64,000 nt of DNA, taken from the NCBI RefSeq assembly GCF_011927785.1, contig NZ_JAATJK010000001.1, positions 1,922,001 through 1,986,000 of the forward strand. Direction: 5' to 3'. Position 1 is the stretch's first letter. Each line of letters begins with the position of its first letter. The DNA is from Micromonospora profundi (GTDB lineage Bacteria > Actinomycetota > Actinomycetes > Mycobacteriales > Micromonosporaceae). Under the pieces are notes generated by a model. It was given only the letters and a program-made list of their open reading frames with translations. It had not been told where the DNA came from and searched no databases. The position numbers and the translations under genes are program-made. Shown here piece after piece: positions 25,798 to 33,709 of the stretch.

Positions 25798-26258
25798 TGG
25801 GCGACTTCGACTTCTTCGTGGGCACCTGGAACGTCGTGAACCGGCGGCTGCGCGAGCGGCTTGTGGGCTCCGACGAGTGGGAGGAGTTTCCCGGCGTGTC
25901 GGTTGCCCACGGCTTCTTCGACGGCGGCGGCCACTTCGACGAGATCACGTTCCCGACCAGGGGCTCCGCCGGTGCCACGATCAGGATCTTCGACCCGGCA
26001 CGGCAGCAGTGGTCCATCTACTGGATGAGCGGCGACAGCGGCGTGCTGGAGCAGCCGCCGATGGTGGGTCGCTTCGTCGACGGCGTCGGCCGCTTCTACG
26101 CCGACGACAAGCACGAGGGGCGACCGGTCCGATGTCGGTTCATCTGGTCGGACATCGGCGCGACCACTGCCCGCTGGGAGCAGGCGTTCTCCACCGACGG
26201 CGAGCAGACCTGGGAGACCAACTGGATCATGACCTTCACGCGAGCGTCCGACCGCTGA
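25797..26258 (+). CDS. DUF1579-like lipocalin-fold protein
   Basis: The 153-residue protein begins [22 protein letters not shown], with the GTW motif typical of the DUF1579/lipocalin-like group that binds small hydrophobic ligands. Later parts (RIFDPARQQWSIYWMSGDSG, RFYADDKHEGRPVRCRFIW) fit the same family. The exact ligand is unknown. It is translationally coupled to the gene upstream and converges on the photolyase gene 12 bases away. Confidence 0.75.
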   Translation: MGDFDFFVGTWNVVNRRLRERLVGSDEWEEFPGVSVAHGFFDGGGHFDEITFPTRGSAGATIRIFDPARQQWSIYWMSGDSGVLEQPPMVGRFVDGVGRFYADDKHEGRPVRCRFIWSDIGATTARWEQAFSTDGEQTWETNWIMTFTRASDR

Positions 26259-26270
26259 CCGGGCGGCCCG

Positions 26271-27731
26271 TCACGGGGCGGTGCCGCCTCGCTTCTCCTC
26301 CTGCGCCACCACCGCCTCGCGGTGCTCCGGCTCGTCGCGGCGCGCCAGCTCCGCGGCGAGCCGGGGGTCGGCCACCAGCCGCTCCCGGTTGCGGTGCAGG
26401 AAACTCTCGAAACCCCCGGTGTACGGGCAGGCCAGGTCGCCCAGCGCCCGCTCCGGCACGTACCGGCAGCCGCCGCAGTAGTCGCTGATCTCGTCGATGT
26501 CGGTGCCGTCCACCGCGTACGGGCGGGTGTCCACCCTGGCCAGGTCGGCGTACTGACTCATGCCGATCACCGTCGTGTTCATCACCCAGTCGGTGCCGTC
26601 GACGAAGCACCGCCGGAACCAGTCCGCCACCTCGGTCGGACGCCAGCCGCGCTGTAACGCGTAGTTGCCAAGCACCAGCAGCCGGGGCGTCTGATGCGTC
26701 CACGCACGGTCCCGGACGGCGGCGAGCACGTCCGCGAGGCAGCGCGCCTCCACAGCGTCGGCGTCCAGCTCGGCGAACCAGTCCGGGATCGGCTCGGTGG
26801 CCGCCAGCCAGTTCGAGCCCCGAAACCGGGGCTCGAAGTACCAGTACAACTGCCACAGGAACTCCCGCCAGCCGAGCAGCCCCCGGATGAACGGCTCGAC
26901 AGCGGTGCGCGGGGCGGTGCCGTCCCGCCACGCCTGCTCGGCGGCGCGTACGGCCGGCTCCGGGTGCAGCAGCCCGAGGTTGAACGAGGACGAGAGCGCG
27001 GAGTGCGCGAACAGCGGGTCCTCGGCGCTCATCACGTCGGCCCAGCGGCCGTACTCGGGTAGCCGGTGGGTCAGGAAGTGCTCCAGCCGTGCCTGCGCCT
27101 CGGCGTGGGTGGCGGGGTGCTGACGAGGGCCGTCCCTCCCGACGAACCGCACGCCGTCGGCCGCCCACCGGTCCAGGTCGCGGCGGACCTGCGCGTCGAT
27201 GTCGTCCTCGACGATCGGCGGCGGTGGCGGGGGTGTCGCCGGCACGGCGTGGCCCTCCGCGCGCGGGCGGCGTGCCGGCCCGGCCCCGCCGGCCGGCCCG
27301 GTCAGCACGATGTGCCGGCGGCGGACGTGGCGGTAGTGGTCGGCCATCCGGAGAGGGCCGCGCCGGGTGCGGTCCGCCCAGACGGCGAAGTCGTCCTGGC
27401 TGGTGATGAAGCCCCGCGCCGGCAGCACCGTCAACCCGGGCACCGAGCGGGCGAAGCGCAGGGCCGCCCAGGAGTGCGGATGGCACACCTCGACCGGTTC
27501 GGCGACCTGCGCCAGGGCCTCCCGGAACGTGTCCGTCCGCAGCAGCAGCGCCCGGTCGCCCAGTTCGGCGGCGCGGTGCCGCAGCGCCGAGAGGATGAGA
27601 TGTGCCTTCTGCCGGTGCATCGGCCGACGGCGGAACAACTCCCGGACCTCGACCAGCAGCACCGGCTGGTCGAGGTCGTCGAGGAAATGTGGCCCGAGTT
27701 GGTCGGCCAACAGCCATCGGCGGCGAAGCAT
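26271..27731 (-). CDS. cryptochrome/photolyase-related FeS protein (PhrB-type)
   Basis: The 486-residue protein belongs to the deoxyribodipyrimidine photolyase-related group (FeS-BCP), which repairs UV (6-4) lesions with FAD, a lumazine-type antenna and a 4Fe-4S cluster. It starts MLRRRWLLADQLGPH and has QKAHLILSALRH, the FAD region THQTPRLLVLGNYALQ, and NTTVIGMSQYADL. Four cysteines at 331, 419, 422 and 435 reproduce the cluster spacing of known members (88, 3 and 13 residues). The chain has a Pro run near 165-172. The start is ATG 27731. Confidence 0.9.
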   Translation of the reverse strand: MLRRRWLLADQLGPHFLDDLDQPVLLVEVRELFRRRPMHRQKAHLILSALRHRAAELGDRALLLRTDTFREALAQVAEPVEVCHPHSWAALRFARSVPGLTVLPARGFITSQDDFAVWADRTRRGPLRMADHYRHVRRRHIVLTGPAGGAGPARRPRAEGHAVPATPPPPPPIVEDDIDAQVRRDLDRWAADGVRFVGRDGPRQHPATHAEAQARLEHFLTHRLPEYGRWADVMSAEDPLFAHSALSSSFNLGLLHPEPAVRAAEQAWRDGTAPRTAVEPFIRGLLGWREFLWQLYWYFEPRFRGSNWLAATEPIPDWFAELDADAVEARCLADVLAAVRDRAWTHQTPRLLVLGNYALQRGWRPTEVADWFRRCFVDGTDWVMNTTVIGMSQYADLARVDTRPYAVDGTDIDEISDYCGGCRYVPERALGDLACPYTGGFESFLHRNRERLVADPRLAAELARRDEPEHREAVVAQEEKRGGTAP

Positions 27732-27825
27732 GCCGCAATTCTGCCGACTTCCGGGCCGCCGCGCCCGAACGGCGGGCCGCATATTCGGTCCGGGTGCGTG
27801 TGTCGCCCGCGTGGAGGCCAGCACT

Positions 27826-27930
27826 GGTCCGCGCCGGCCGGCTTTGCGGGTGGCGTCGTGACGTCAGGTCGGGTCCGCGCCGGCCGGCTTCGCGTGCGGC
27901 GTCGTGACGTCAGGCCGGGTCCGCGCCGGC
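27826..27930. repeat. 46-bp direct repeat across the ltrA stop codon
   Basis: Units start at 27826, 27872 and 27918 (partial), each opening ggtccgcgccggc and, where complete, containing gcgtcgtgacgtcagg. The spacing is exactly 46 bases, so successive units are read in different frames. On the minus strand one copy codes for the LtrA tail and the next supplies its stop codon. Confidence 0.8.
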
Positions 27931-29084
27931 GCGGCACCGTCGTCGCGTCGGCGCAGCACCACTGTGAGCGCCACCAGGGCGACAAGCAGCAGCGCGAGCA
28001 CCTGCACGCGGGCCGGCCCCAGCGGCGCGAGCAGCGCCAGCCCGGCGACGACCGGGTACGCCACGACCACCGCGCCATGCTGCTGCCGGCGGACGTGCAG
28101 CACCCACACGGTCAGCAGGAACACGGCGATCGGGATGGCCACCGCGTAGCCGGCGGTGGTTCCGGAAACGTGGGCGAGGTGCCGCTCGTCGACCACCACC
28201 GGCAGGCCGGCGCCGACCGCCGCGATCGCCGCGAAGATCAGGTAGTGGCCGTAACCCCAGACCAGCGAGTACGGCAGCCGGTCCGGCGCCTCTGTCGGCC
28301 TGTCGAAGTAGAGCCACCAGAGCGTGAAGACGATTACCGCGCCGGCCGCCGCGAGTGACCAGAGCCCGTGGTTGCCCGCGTCGACGCCGGTCTGGATCGC
28401 CACCGAGATCGCCAGGACCGCCTCGCCGAGCACGATCAGGGTGAGCAGCCCGTACCGCTCGCCGATGTGCCCGGGGTGCCACGGGGTCATCCCGGGGCGC
28501 TCGGCCACCGCGGGCACCAGCAGGTCGGCAAGGCCCAGCACCACGAACGTCGCCATGCCCCACCCGTCGGGCAGGGCCAGCCGCAGCAGCCAGCCGAGCT
28601 GCACCACTGTCACCCCGATGGCGTACCGGCGGGCCGCCGCGCGGTGGGCGGGATCGCCGGCGGCGGCCCGGCTCCACTGCACGACGGCCGCCAGCCGCAT
28701 CACCACGTACCCGTAGGTGATGATCGTGAAATCGCCGTCGGTGAACGCCCGCGGCACCCCGGCCGCGAGGATCAACGCCCCGGAGATCTGCACCAGGGTG
28801 GTGATCCGGTAAACGTCGTCGTCGGTGTCGTAGGCCGAGGCGAACCAGGTGAAGTTCATCCACGACCACCAGATCGCGAAGAACACCATCGCGTAGCTGG
28901 TCACCGCATGGCGGAGGTGACCGTCGGAGACGTCGTGGTGCAGGTTGGTCGCGGCCTGCGCCACGGCCACCACGAAACAGAGGTCGAAGAGGAGTTCCAG
29001 CGGTGTGGCCGCACGATGCGGCTCGTCGCGGCTGCGGGGCCGCATCGCCCGGTAGAACGGTCGTACCGCACGAGGTCCGGTCAC
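27864..29084 (-). CDS. low temperature requirement protein A (LtrA) family membrane protein
   Basis: The 406-residue protein has about ten hydrophobic helices and the family motifs TPLELLFDLCFVVAVAQ (about 27-43), WWSWMNFTWFASAYDTDD and GERYGLLTLIVLGEAVLAI. Named from Listeria, the family has no firm biochemical function. GTG 29084 lies eight bases after the DoxX stop, so the two are probably co-transcribed; ATG 29045 is an alternative. The last 19 residues derive from a 46-bp tandem repeat and are likely a recent extension. Confidence 0.83.
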   Translation of the reverse strand: MTGPRAVRPFYRAMRPRSRDEPHRAATPLELLFDLCFVVAVAQAATNLHHDVSDGHLRHAVTSYAMVFFAIWWSWMNFTWFASAYDTDDDVYRITTLVQISGALILAAGVPRAFTDGDFTIITYGYVVMRLAAVVQWSRAAAGDPAHRAAARRYAIGVTVVQLGWLLRLALPDGWGMATFVVLGLADLLVPAVAERPGMTPWHPGHIGERYGLLTLIVLGEAVLAISVAIQTGVDAGNHGLWSLAAAGAVIVFTLWWLYFDRPTEAPDRLPYSLVWGYGHYLIFAAIAAVGAGLPVVVDERHLAHVSGTTAGYAVAIPIAVFLLTVWVLHVRRQQHGAVVVAYPVVAGLALLAPLGPARVQVLALLLVALVALTVVLRRRDDGAAPARTRPDVTTPHAKPAGADPT

Positions 29085-29092
29085 CGCCGGGG

Positions 29093-29512
29093 TCAGTGGC
29101 GTCGGCGCCCGTGGGTCAGCCCTTCCAGCACCATCGTCAGCCCGGCGCCGACCAGCCACACGTCCTTGGCGAGCCCGGCGCCCTGCTGGGTCGGGCGGAT
29201 GCTGCCCGGCTCGCGCATCCCGGGTGTCTTCAGGTACAGCTGCACCAGGCCAGCGCCGAACGCGGTGAGGCCCAACCCCACCAGGGGCGTCGGGACGAAC
29301 GGCGTGAGCAGGGCAGCCCCCAAGGCTATTTCCGAGCGCGACAGCAGCTTGGCGAAACGCGCCGGCTCGAACTGCTTGAGCTGCGGAAGGGCCGCCACCG
29401 CCATCCCGTGCATGCCTGCCGCCGCCTCACCCTCCAGGTTGCGCTTGCCCAAACCCGAGTTGAGAAAGTACGCGCCGATGCTGACCCGCAGCGGCAGATG
29501 CGCGAGTTTCAT
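29093..29512 (-). CDS. DoxX family membrane protein
   Basis: The 139-residue protein has four hydrophobic segments and starts MKLAHLPLRVSIGAYFLNSGLGK, the typical opening of DoxX-like proteins. ATG 29512 follows GGAGTGATC. DoxX proteins are linked to redox or quinol-associated membrane functions, but this subtype is not characterised. It precedes ltrA by eight bases and diverges from the mycothiol dehydrogenase gene. Confidence 0.8.
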   Translation of the reverse strand: MKLAHLPLRVSIGAYFLNSGLGKRNLEGEAAAGMHGMAVAALPQLKQFEPARFAKLLSRSEIALGAALLTPFVPTPLVGLGLTAFGAGLVQLYLKTPGMREPGSIRPTQQGAGLAKDVWLVGAGLTMVLEGLTHGRRRH

Positions 29513-29698
29513 GATCACTCCTGGTGGCCGTGGTCGGAACTGCGGCCCGCGTACCCCACGTGACCCGCGATAACCCGCCGCCGGGGCGGCTGGGACGGCC
29601 GTGGTCGTCGCGGTAGGTTCGGCAGGGGCCCACCGCCGCGCCCGGTTCACCACCTGCCGGCATCCGGTCCCCGCCGCACACCACCAGCAGGAGGCGAA

Positions 29699-30784
29699 GT
29701 GAGCCAGCAAGTCCGGGGAGTCATCTCCCGCAGCAAGGGCGCACCGGTCGAGGTCACGACGATCGTGGTGCCCGACCCGGGGCCCGGTGAGGCGATCGTC
29801 CGGATCCAGTCCTGCGGGGTCTGCCACACCGACCTGCACTACCGCGAGGGCGGCATCAACGACGACTATCCGTTCCTCCTCGGCCACGAGGCGGCAGGCG
29901 TCGTCGAGCAGGTGGGCGACGGCGTCACCGACGTTGCCCCGGGCGACTTCGTGGTGCTCAACTGGCGTGCCGTCTGCGGGGACTGCCGGGCCTGTCGGCG
30001 GGGGCGGCCGTGGTACTGCTTCAACACCCACAACGCCAAGCAGCGGATGACCCTCACCGACGGCACCGAGCTGACCCCGGCGCTGGGCATCGGCGCGTTC
30101 GCCGAGAAGACCCTCGTGCACGCGGGCCAGTGCACGAAGGTGGACCCGGCCGCCCGGCCGGCCGCTGTGGGCCTGCTCGGCTGCGGCGTCATGGCCGGGC
30201 TTGGCGCGGCCATGAACACCGGCAACGTCACCCGTGGCGACTCGGTCGCGGTGATCGGCTGCGGGGGCGTCGGCGACGCGGCGGTGGCCGGTGCGCTCCT
30301 CGCGGGCGCGACGACGATCGTCGCCGTGGACACCGACACCCGCAAGCTGGAGTGGGCCCGTAAGTTCGGCGCCACGCACACCGTGAACGCCTCCGAGACC
30401 GACCCGGTCGAGGCGATCCAGGCTGCCACCGGCGGTTTCGGCGCCGACGTGGTGATCGACGCGGTGGGTCGACCGGAGACGTGGAAGCAGGCGTTCTACG
30501 CCCGGGACCTGGCCGGCACCGTCGTCCTGGTCGGCGTGCCGACCCCGCAGATGCAGGTCGAGCTGCCGCTGCTGGACGTCTTCGGTCGCGGCGGCGCCCT
30601 CAAGTCCAGCTGGTACGGCGACTGCCTGCCCAGCCGGGACTTCCCGATGCTTACCGAGCTGTACCTGCAGGGCCGCCTCGACCTGGACGCCTTCGTCACC
30701 GAGGAGATCGCCCTCGACCAGGTCGAGAACGCGTTCGAACGGATGCACCACGGCGACGTGCTCCGTTCGGTGGTGGTGTTCTGA
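29699..30784 (+). CDS. mscR: S-(hydroxymethyl)mycothiol dehydrogenase
   Basis: The 361-residue zinc alcohol dehydrogenase oxidises the spontaneous formaldehyde-mycothiol adduct with NAD to a formyl-mycothiol. It has the catalytic-zinc site [10 protein letters not shown] and GHEAAG, structural-zinc cysteines [10 protein letters not shown]...YC, and the Rossmann motif GCGGVG (about 182-187). GTG 29699 follows GGAGG. The TGA stop overlaps the ATG of the next gene by one base. Mycothiol use marks the organism as an actinobacterium. Confidence 0.92.
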   Translation: MSQQVRGVISRSKGAPVEVTTIVVPDPGPGEAIVRIQSCGVCHTDLHYREGGINDDYPFLLGHEAAGVVEQVGDGVTDVAPGDFVVLNWRAVCGDCRACRRGRPWYCFNTHNAKQRMTLTDGTELTPALGIGAFAEKTLVHAGQCTKVDPAARPAAVGLLGCGVMAGLGAAMNTGNVTRGDSVAVIGCGGVGDAAVAGALLAGATTIVAVDTDTRKLEWARKFGATHTVNASETDPVEAIQAATGGFGADVVIDAVGRPETWKQAFYARDLAGTVVLVGVPTPQMQVELPLLDVFGRGGALKSSWYGDCLPSRDFPMLTELYLQGRLDLDAFVTEEIALDQVENAFERMHHGDVLRSVVVF

Positions 30785-31413
30785 TGACCGCCCGGGTCGA
30801 CCACGCGGTCACCGCCGGCACCTTCTCCCTCGACGGGCAGACGTTCGACGTCGACAACAACGTCTGGGTGATCGGCGACGACACCGAGTGCGTGATCCTC
30901 GACGCGCCGCACGACGTGGAGGCGATCCTCGCGCTCGTCGGTGACCGTCGCGTCCGGGCGATCCTGGCCACCCACGCGCACGACGACCACGTACGGGTCG
31001 CGCCGGAGCTGGCCCGGGCCACCGGCGCTCCGGTGCTGCTGCACGCCGACGACCGGGTCCTGTGGGACATGGTCCACCCCCACCTGCCGCCGCACGGCGA
31101 ACTGCACGACGGGCAGGACATCGAGGTGGCCGGCACCACGCTGCGGGTGTTGCACACTCCCGGGCACAGCCCCGGCGCGTGCAGCTTCTACGCCCCGGAC
31201 CTGGGCGCGGTGTTCACCGGCGACACGCTCTTCGCCGGCGGGCCGGGTGCCACCGGTCGCTCGTACAGCGACTTCGACACCATCGTCGGGTCGATCCGCA
31301 CCCGTCTGCTCACCCTGCCGGCGGACACCGTCGTGCACACCGGGCACGGTGACGACACGACCATCGGCGCGGAGGCCCCCCACCTGCAAGAGTGGATCGC
31401 CCGAGGTCACTGA
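30784..31413 (+). CDS. MBL-fold metallo-hydrolase of the mycothiol formaldehyde pathway
   Basis: The 209-residue protein has the metallo-beta-lactamase signature H64-A-H66-D-D68-H69, then HTPGHSPGA, FTGDTLF and HTGHGDD, giving a complete binuclear site. It is the constant partner of the mycothiol-dependent formaldehyde dehydrogenase in actinobacteria and is thought to hydrolyse the formyl-mycothiol product, by analogy with other thioester hydrolases. It is translationally coupled to the gene upstream (TGATG). Degenerate tandem repeats begin shortly after its stop. Confidence 0.85.
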   Translation: MTARVDHAVTAGTFSLDGQTFDVDNNVWVIGDDTECVILDAPHDVEAILALVGDRRVRAILATHAHDDHVRVAPELARATGAPVLLHADDRVLWDMVHPHLPPHGELHDGQDIEVAGTTLRVLHTPGHSPGACSFYAPDLGAVFTGDTLFAGGPGATGRSYSDFDTIVGSIRTRLLTLPADTVVHTGHGDDTTIGAEAPHLQEWIARGH

Positions 31414-31470
31414 CCTCCGGCACGCCGCCGCAGCGGCCGGCGCGCGCTGCGACACGCGCTGCGGTGGGCG

Positions 31471-31560
31471 GGCTGGCGCGCGGTCGACGGATCGCGCTGA
31501 GGTGGCTGGCGCGTCGGTCGACGGGTCGCGCTGTGGGCTGGCGCGTCGGTCGACGGTCAG
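31471..31560. repeat. three degenerate 32-33 bp tandem repeats
   Basis: Copies of ggctggcgcg(t)cggtcgacgg start at 31471, 31504 and 31536, between the convergent MBL-hydrolase and trmO genes. The last unit overlaps the trmO stop codon region. It is the same kind of gene-end repeat as at 10389 and 27826. Confidence 0.7.
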
Positions 31561-31979
31561 CGTTCGTTCACCGCGCCGAGCACCGGCTTGACGTCGAGCA
31601 CGGGGGTGCCGTCGAGGGCTTCCAGGTCGGCCACCTGCACCCGCAGCCCATCGACGGCCAACACCCGGACACGGTGCAGGCCGATCGGGTTGGGGCGGTG
31701 CGGGGAGCGGGTGCTGAACACACCGGTCTCCGGTCGGCTCTCGTCGCCGCGCGGGTGGACCGCCAGCACGTCTCGGCGGGCGCGGTCCAGCCAGGTCAGC
31801 ACCAGCAGTTCCGCGCCCACCGACAGGTCACGCAGAGCCCGTTCGACCGACGTGTCGAAGACCAGCCAGGCGGCCGGCGTACCCTCGTCGCCCTGCCGGG
31901 GTGCGCTCGCCGCGTCGGTCAGCGGCGAGACGACCCGGCCGACCGGCCGCAGCACGTACGCCTCGTCTGTGTCGGCCAT
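31557..31979 (-). CDS. trmO: tRNA (N6-threonylcarbamoyladenosine37-N6)-methyltransferase TrmO
   Basis: The 140-residue protein is a TsaA/TrmO domain, which adds a methyl group from S-adenosylmethionine to t6A37 in certain tRNAs. It shows YVLRPVGRVVSP at the start and the signature GVFSTRSPHRPNPIGLHRVRVL with the DGTPVLDVKP block. It is shorter than the E. coli enzyme because the C-terminal extension is missing, which is normal in many bacteria. The start is ATG 31979. Confidence 0.88.
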   Translation of the reverse strand: MADTDEAYVLRPVGRVVSPLTDAASAPRQGDEGTPAAWLVFDTSVERALRDLSVGAELLVLTWLDRARRDVLAVHPRGDESRPETGVFSTRSPHRPNPIGLHRVRVLAVDGLRVQVADLEALDGTPVLDVKPVLGAVNER

Positions 31980-32040
31980 CCTCGACCCCTTCCGGACTGC
32001 CTGAATCTACCGTCGCCGACCGACGTTACGATCTGCGGTC

Positions 32041-32505
32041 ATGACCGCAGAGCAGCCCGCGCCCGTCGTCCGTCAGCTGCGCCTCGTGGTGGAGGCCGAG
32101 GACTACGAGGCCGCTGTCGCGTTCTTCCGCGACGCCCTGGGGCTGCCCGAGGAGGCGGCGTTCAGCGGCGACGGGGACGCCCGGGTCCTGATCCTGGACG
32201 CCGGCCGCGCCACGCTGGAGATCTCCAACCCGGCGCAGAAACGCATGATCGACGAGGTCGAGGTGGGTCGGCAGGTCGCGCCCCGCATCCGGGTCGCCTT
32301 CGAGGTGGACGACGCCAGGGCGACCACCGCCCGGCTTGTCGCCGCCGGGGCGGCCGAGATCGCGCCGCCCACCCTCACCCCGTGGCAGTCTCTGAACTCC
32401 CGCCTCGAGGCACCCGCCGACCTGCAGATCACCGTCTTCGAGGAGCTGCGTACGCCGGAGGAGCGGGCCGGGTTGGACGGCTTCGGAACGGGACGCGACG
32501 CCTGA
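32041..32505 (+). CDS. VOC (glyoxalase/bleomycin-resistance fold) family protein
   Basis: The 154-residue protein opens with QLRLVVEAEDYEAAVAFFRDALGLPEEAAF, the classic first beta-alpha unit of the vicinal-oxygen-chelate fold, followed by VAFEVDDARATTARLVAAGA. Likely metal ligands are hard to place, because the usual first histidine position is occupied by RLVV. Substrate unknown. It stands alone, divergent from trmO. Confidence 0.78.
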   Translation: MTAEQPAPVVRQLRLVVEAEDYEAAVAFFRDALGLPEEAAFSGDGDARVLILDAGRATLEISNPAQKRMIDEVEVGRQVAPRIRVAFEVDDARATTARLVAAGAAEIAPPTLTPWQSLNSRLEAPADLQITVFEELRTPEERAGLDGFGTGRDA

Positions 32506-32928
32506 GCGGCGACGGGTGACCGGGCTCACCGTCGCACCGTTACCGACCGTGACATGGGTTAGCCGTCACCGGCTGTTACGTCCGACGTCCCCTGGTCCTC
32601 GCTCAGGGCGTTCGGGTGTCGTTGATCGACTCGCCTTCCTGGAAACCGGGGCATCCGACGCGCTCGAACACCCCGGTTCTAGGAACACGAGTCGATCAAC
32701 GCGCTGAGCGTCGGTGTGCGCCGTCACCTATTTCGGCCGTGCTGGGCGCACTGTCCCATGCCCGCGAGTGACCGGAACCCCATCTCGGCGAGCACTGCGC
32801 ATATCCGGAATGACCGACACCGCAACCCGGTTGTGTCCCCTGAACCGCCGGAGCCAAACACCCTCCGCGGTCATCTCCCGAGGAGCGTTCACCCCGGAGC
32901 GTTCCGCACGATCGAAAGGGCAACCATC
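32506..32928. other. intergenic region: palindrome plus leader of the lysozyme-like gene
   Basis: These 423 bases hold no gene I can support. The first half contains an inverted repeat (32621-32700) of a family seen again at 35771-35850. The second half (32701-32928) is the promoter and leader of the lysozyme-like gene. I looked there for the c-di-AMP riboswitch core (GAATCCGACAGCT-like), which often precedes such genes, and did not find it. Confidence 0.6.
32621..32700. repeat. REP-like inverted repeat, family A copy 1
   Basis: The left arm 32621-32651 (gttgatcgactcgccttcct then ggaaaccgggg) pairs with 32671-32700 with about four mismatches. The outer 13 bases are perfect. The same arm sequence (TTGATCGACTCG..TTCCT..AA.CGG) forms the copy at 35771-35850. 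Both lie upstream of lysozyme-like genes. Confidence 0.85.
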
Positions 32929-33642
32929 GTGAAGGTCGACTTCACTCGATGGCTCCCGGCCATCGCTAAGGACAAACACCGCAAGACCGCGCTGAGCGTG
33001 GTGGGCATCGCCGCTCTCGGCGGACTCGCGCTGGCCCCCACCGCGGTCGCCGCCCCGGTCACCTCCGGACCGCACGAGGGTGCCGTCGCCGCCATCGACC
33101 TTGCCACCGGCAAGGCCGCCACGGAAGCCCGCCAGGACGACCAGCCCGTCGAGTCGGGCCTCACCACAGGCTCCCCGACCAGCAAGCCGCCGGCCGGCAA
33201 GCCCAGCCGCGACGAGTTGATCCCGCACGGCGTCGAGGGCGCCCAGTCGCGCATCCCGCTCGACGACGCGCAGATCGAGAACGCCCGCGAGATCATCGAC
33301 GTCGCCAAGAAGACCGGCGTCGGCGACCGTGGCGCGGTGATCGGCATCGCCACCTCGCTGCAGGAGTCGAAGCTATACAACCTCGGCCACCTGGGCGCGT
33401 ACAACGACCACGACTCGCAGGGCCTGTTCCAGCAGCGCCCGTCGTCGGGTTGGGGCACGCCCGAGCAGATCACCGACCCGGAGTACTCCGCCACGGCGTT
33501 CTTCAACTCCCTGAAGAACGTGGGCGGCTGGCAGGACATGCCGCTGACCGCCGCGGCGCAGACCGTCCAGGTCTCCGCCTACCCGTACGCGTACGCGCAG
33601 TGGGAGGAGCAGGCGGCGGACCTCGTCCAGCAGCTCTCGTAA
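32929..33642 (+). CDS. secreted lysozyme-like (transglycosylase-type) protein, paralogue 1
   Basis: The 237-residue protein has a signal peptide with a long basic n-region (KDKHRKTALSVVGIAALGGLALAPTAVAA, cleavage near 45), a flexible linker, then a lysozyme-like domain (about 110-237). The domain core is ATSLQESKLYNLGHLG, HDSQGLFQQRPSSGWGT, GGWQDM and QVSAYPYAYAQWEEQA. The glutamate in LQES is at the place of the catalytic acid of transglycosylase-like folds, but the activity is not proven. GTG 32929 follows AAAGGG. Close paralogues are at 36382 and 60847. Confidence 0.8.
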   Translation: MKVDFTRWLPAIAKDKHRKTALSVVGIAALGGLALAPTAVAAPVTSGPHEGAVAAIDLATGKAATEARQDDQPVESGLTTGSPTSKPPAGKPSRDELIPHGVEGAQSRIPLDDAQIENAREIIDVAKKTGVGDRGAVIGIATSLQESKLYNLGHLGAYNDHDSQGLFQQRPSSGWGTPEQITDPEYSATAFFNSLKNVGGWQDMPLTAAAQTVQVSAYPYAYAQWEEQAADLVQQLS

Positions 33643-33656
33643 CACCCGCACACACG

Positions 33657-33690
33657 CGCCGGCCGGCACCCGTTACGGGGCCGGCCGGCG
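33657..33690. terminator. bidirectional hairpin terminator
   Basis: Perfect 10-bp arms (cgccggccgg at 33657-33666, ccggccggcg at 33681-33690), with an inner ccc/ggg extension, lie between the convergent stops of the lysozyme-like gene and the alpha/beta hydrolase gene. Confidence 0.65.
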
Positions 33691-33709
33691 TCGTCGTGTG
33701 CGCGTACCG

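Noticed and set aside
32701..32928. c-di-AMP (ydaO) riboswitch before the lysozyme-like gene
   Set aside because: Such switches often precede actinobacterial wall hydrolases, but the conserved GAATCCG.CAGCT core and GGTGAATC segment are absent here and at 36000-36381 and 61696-61900.
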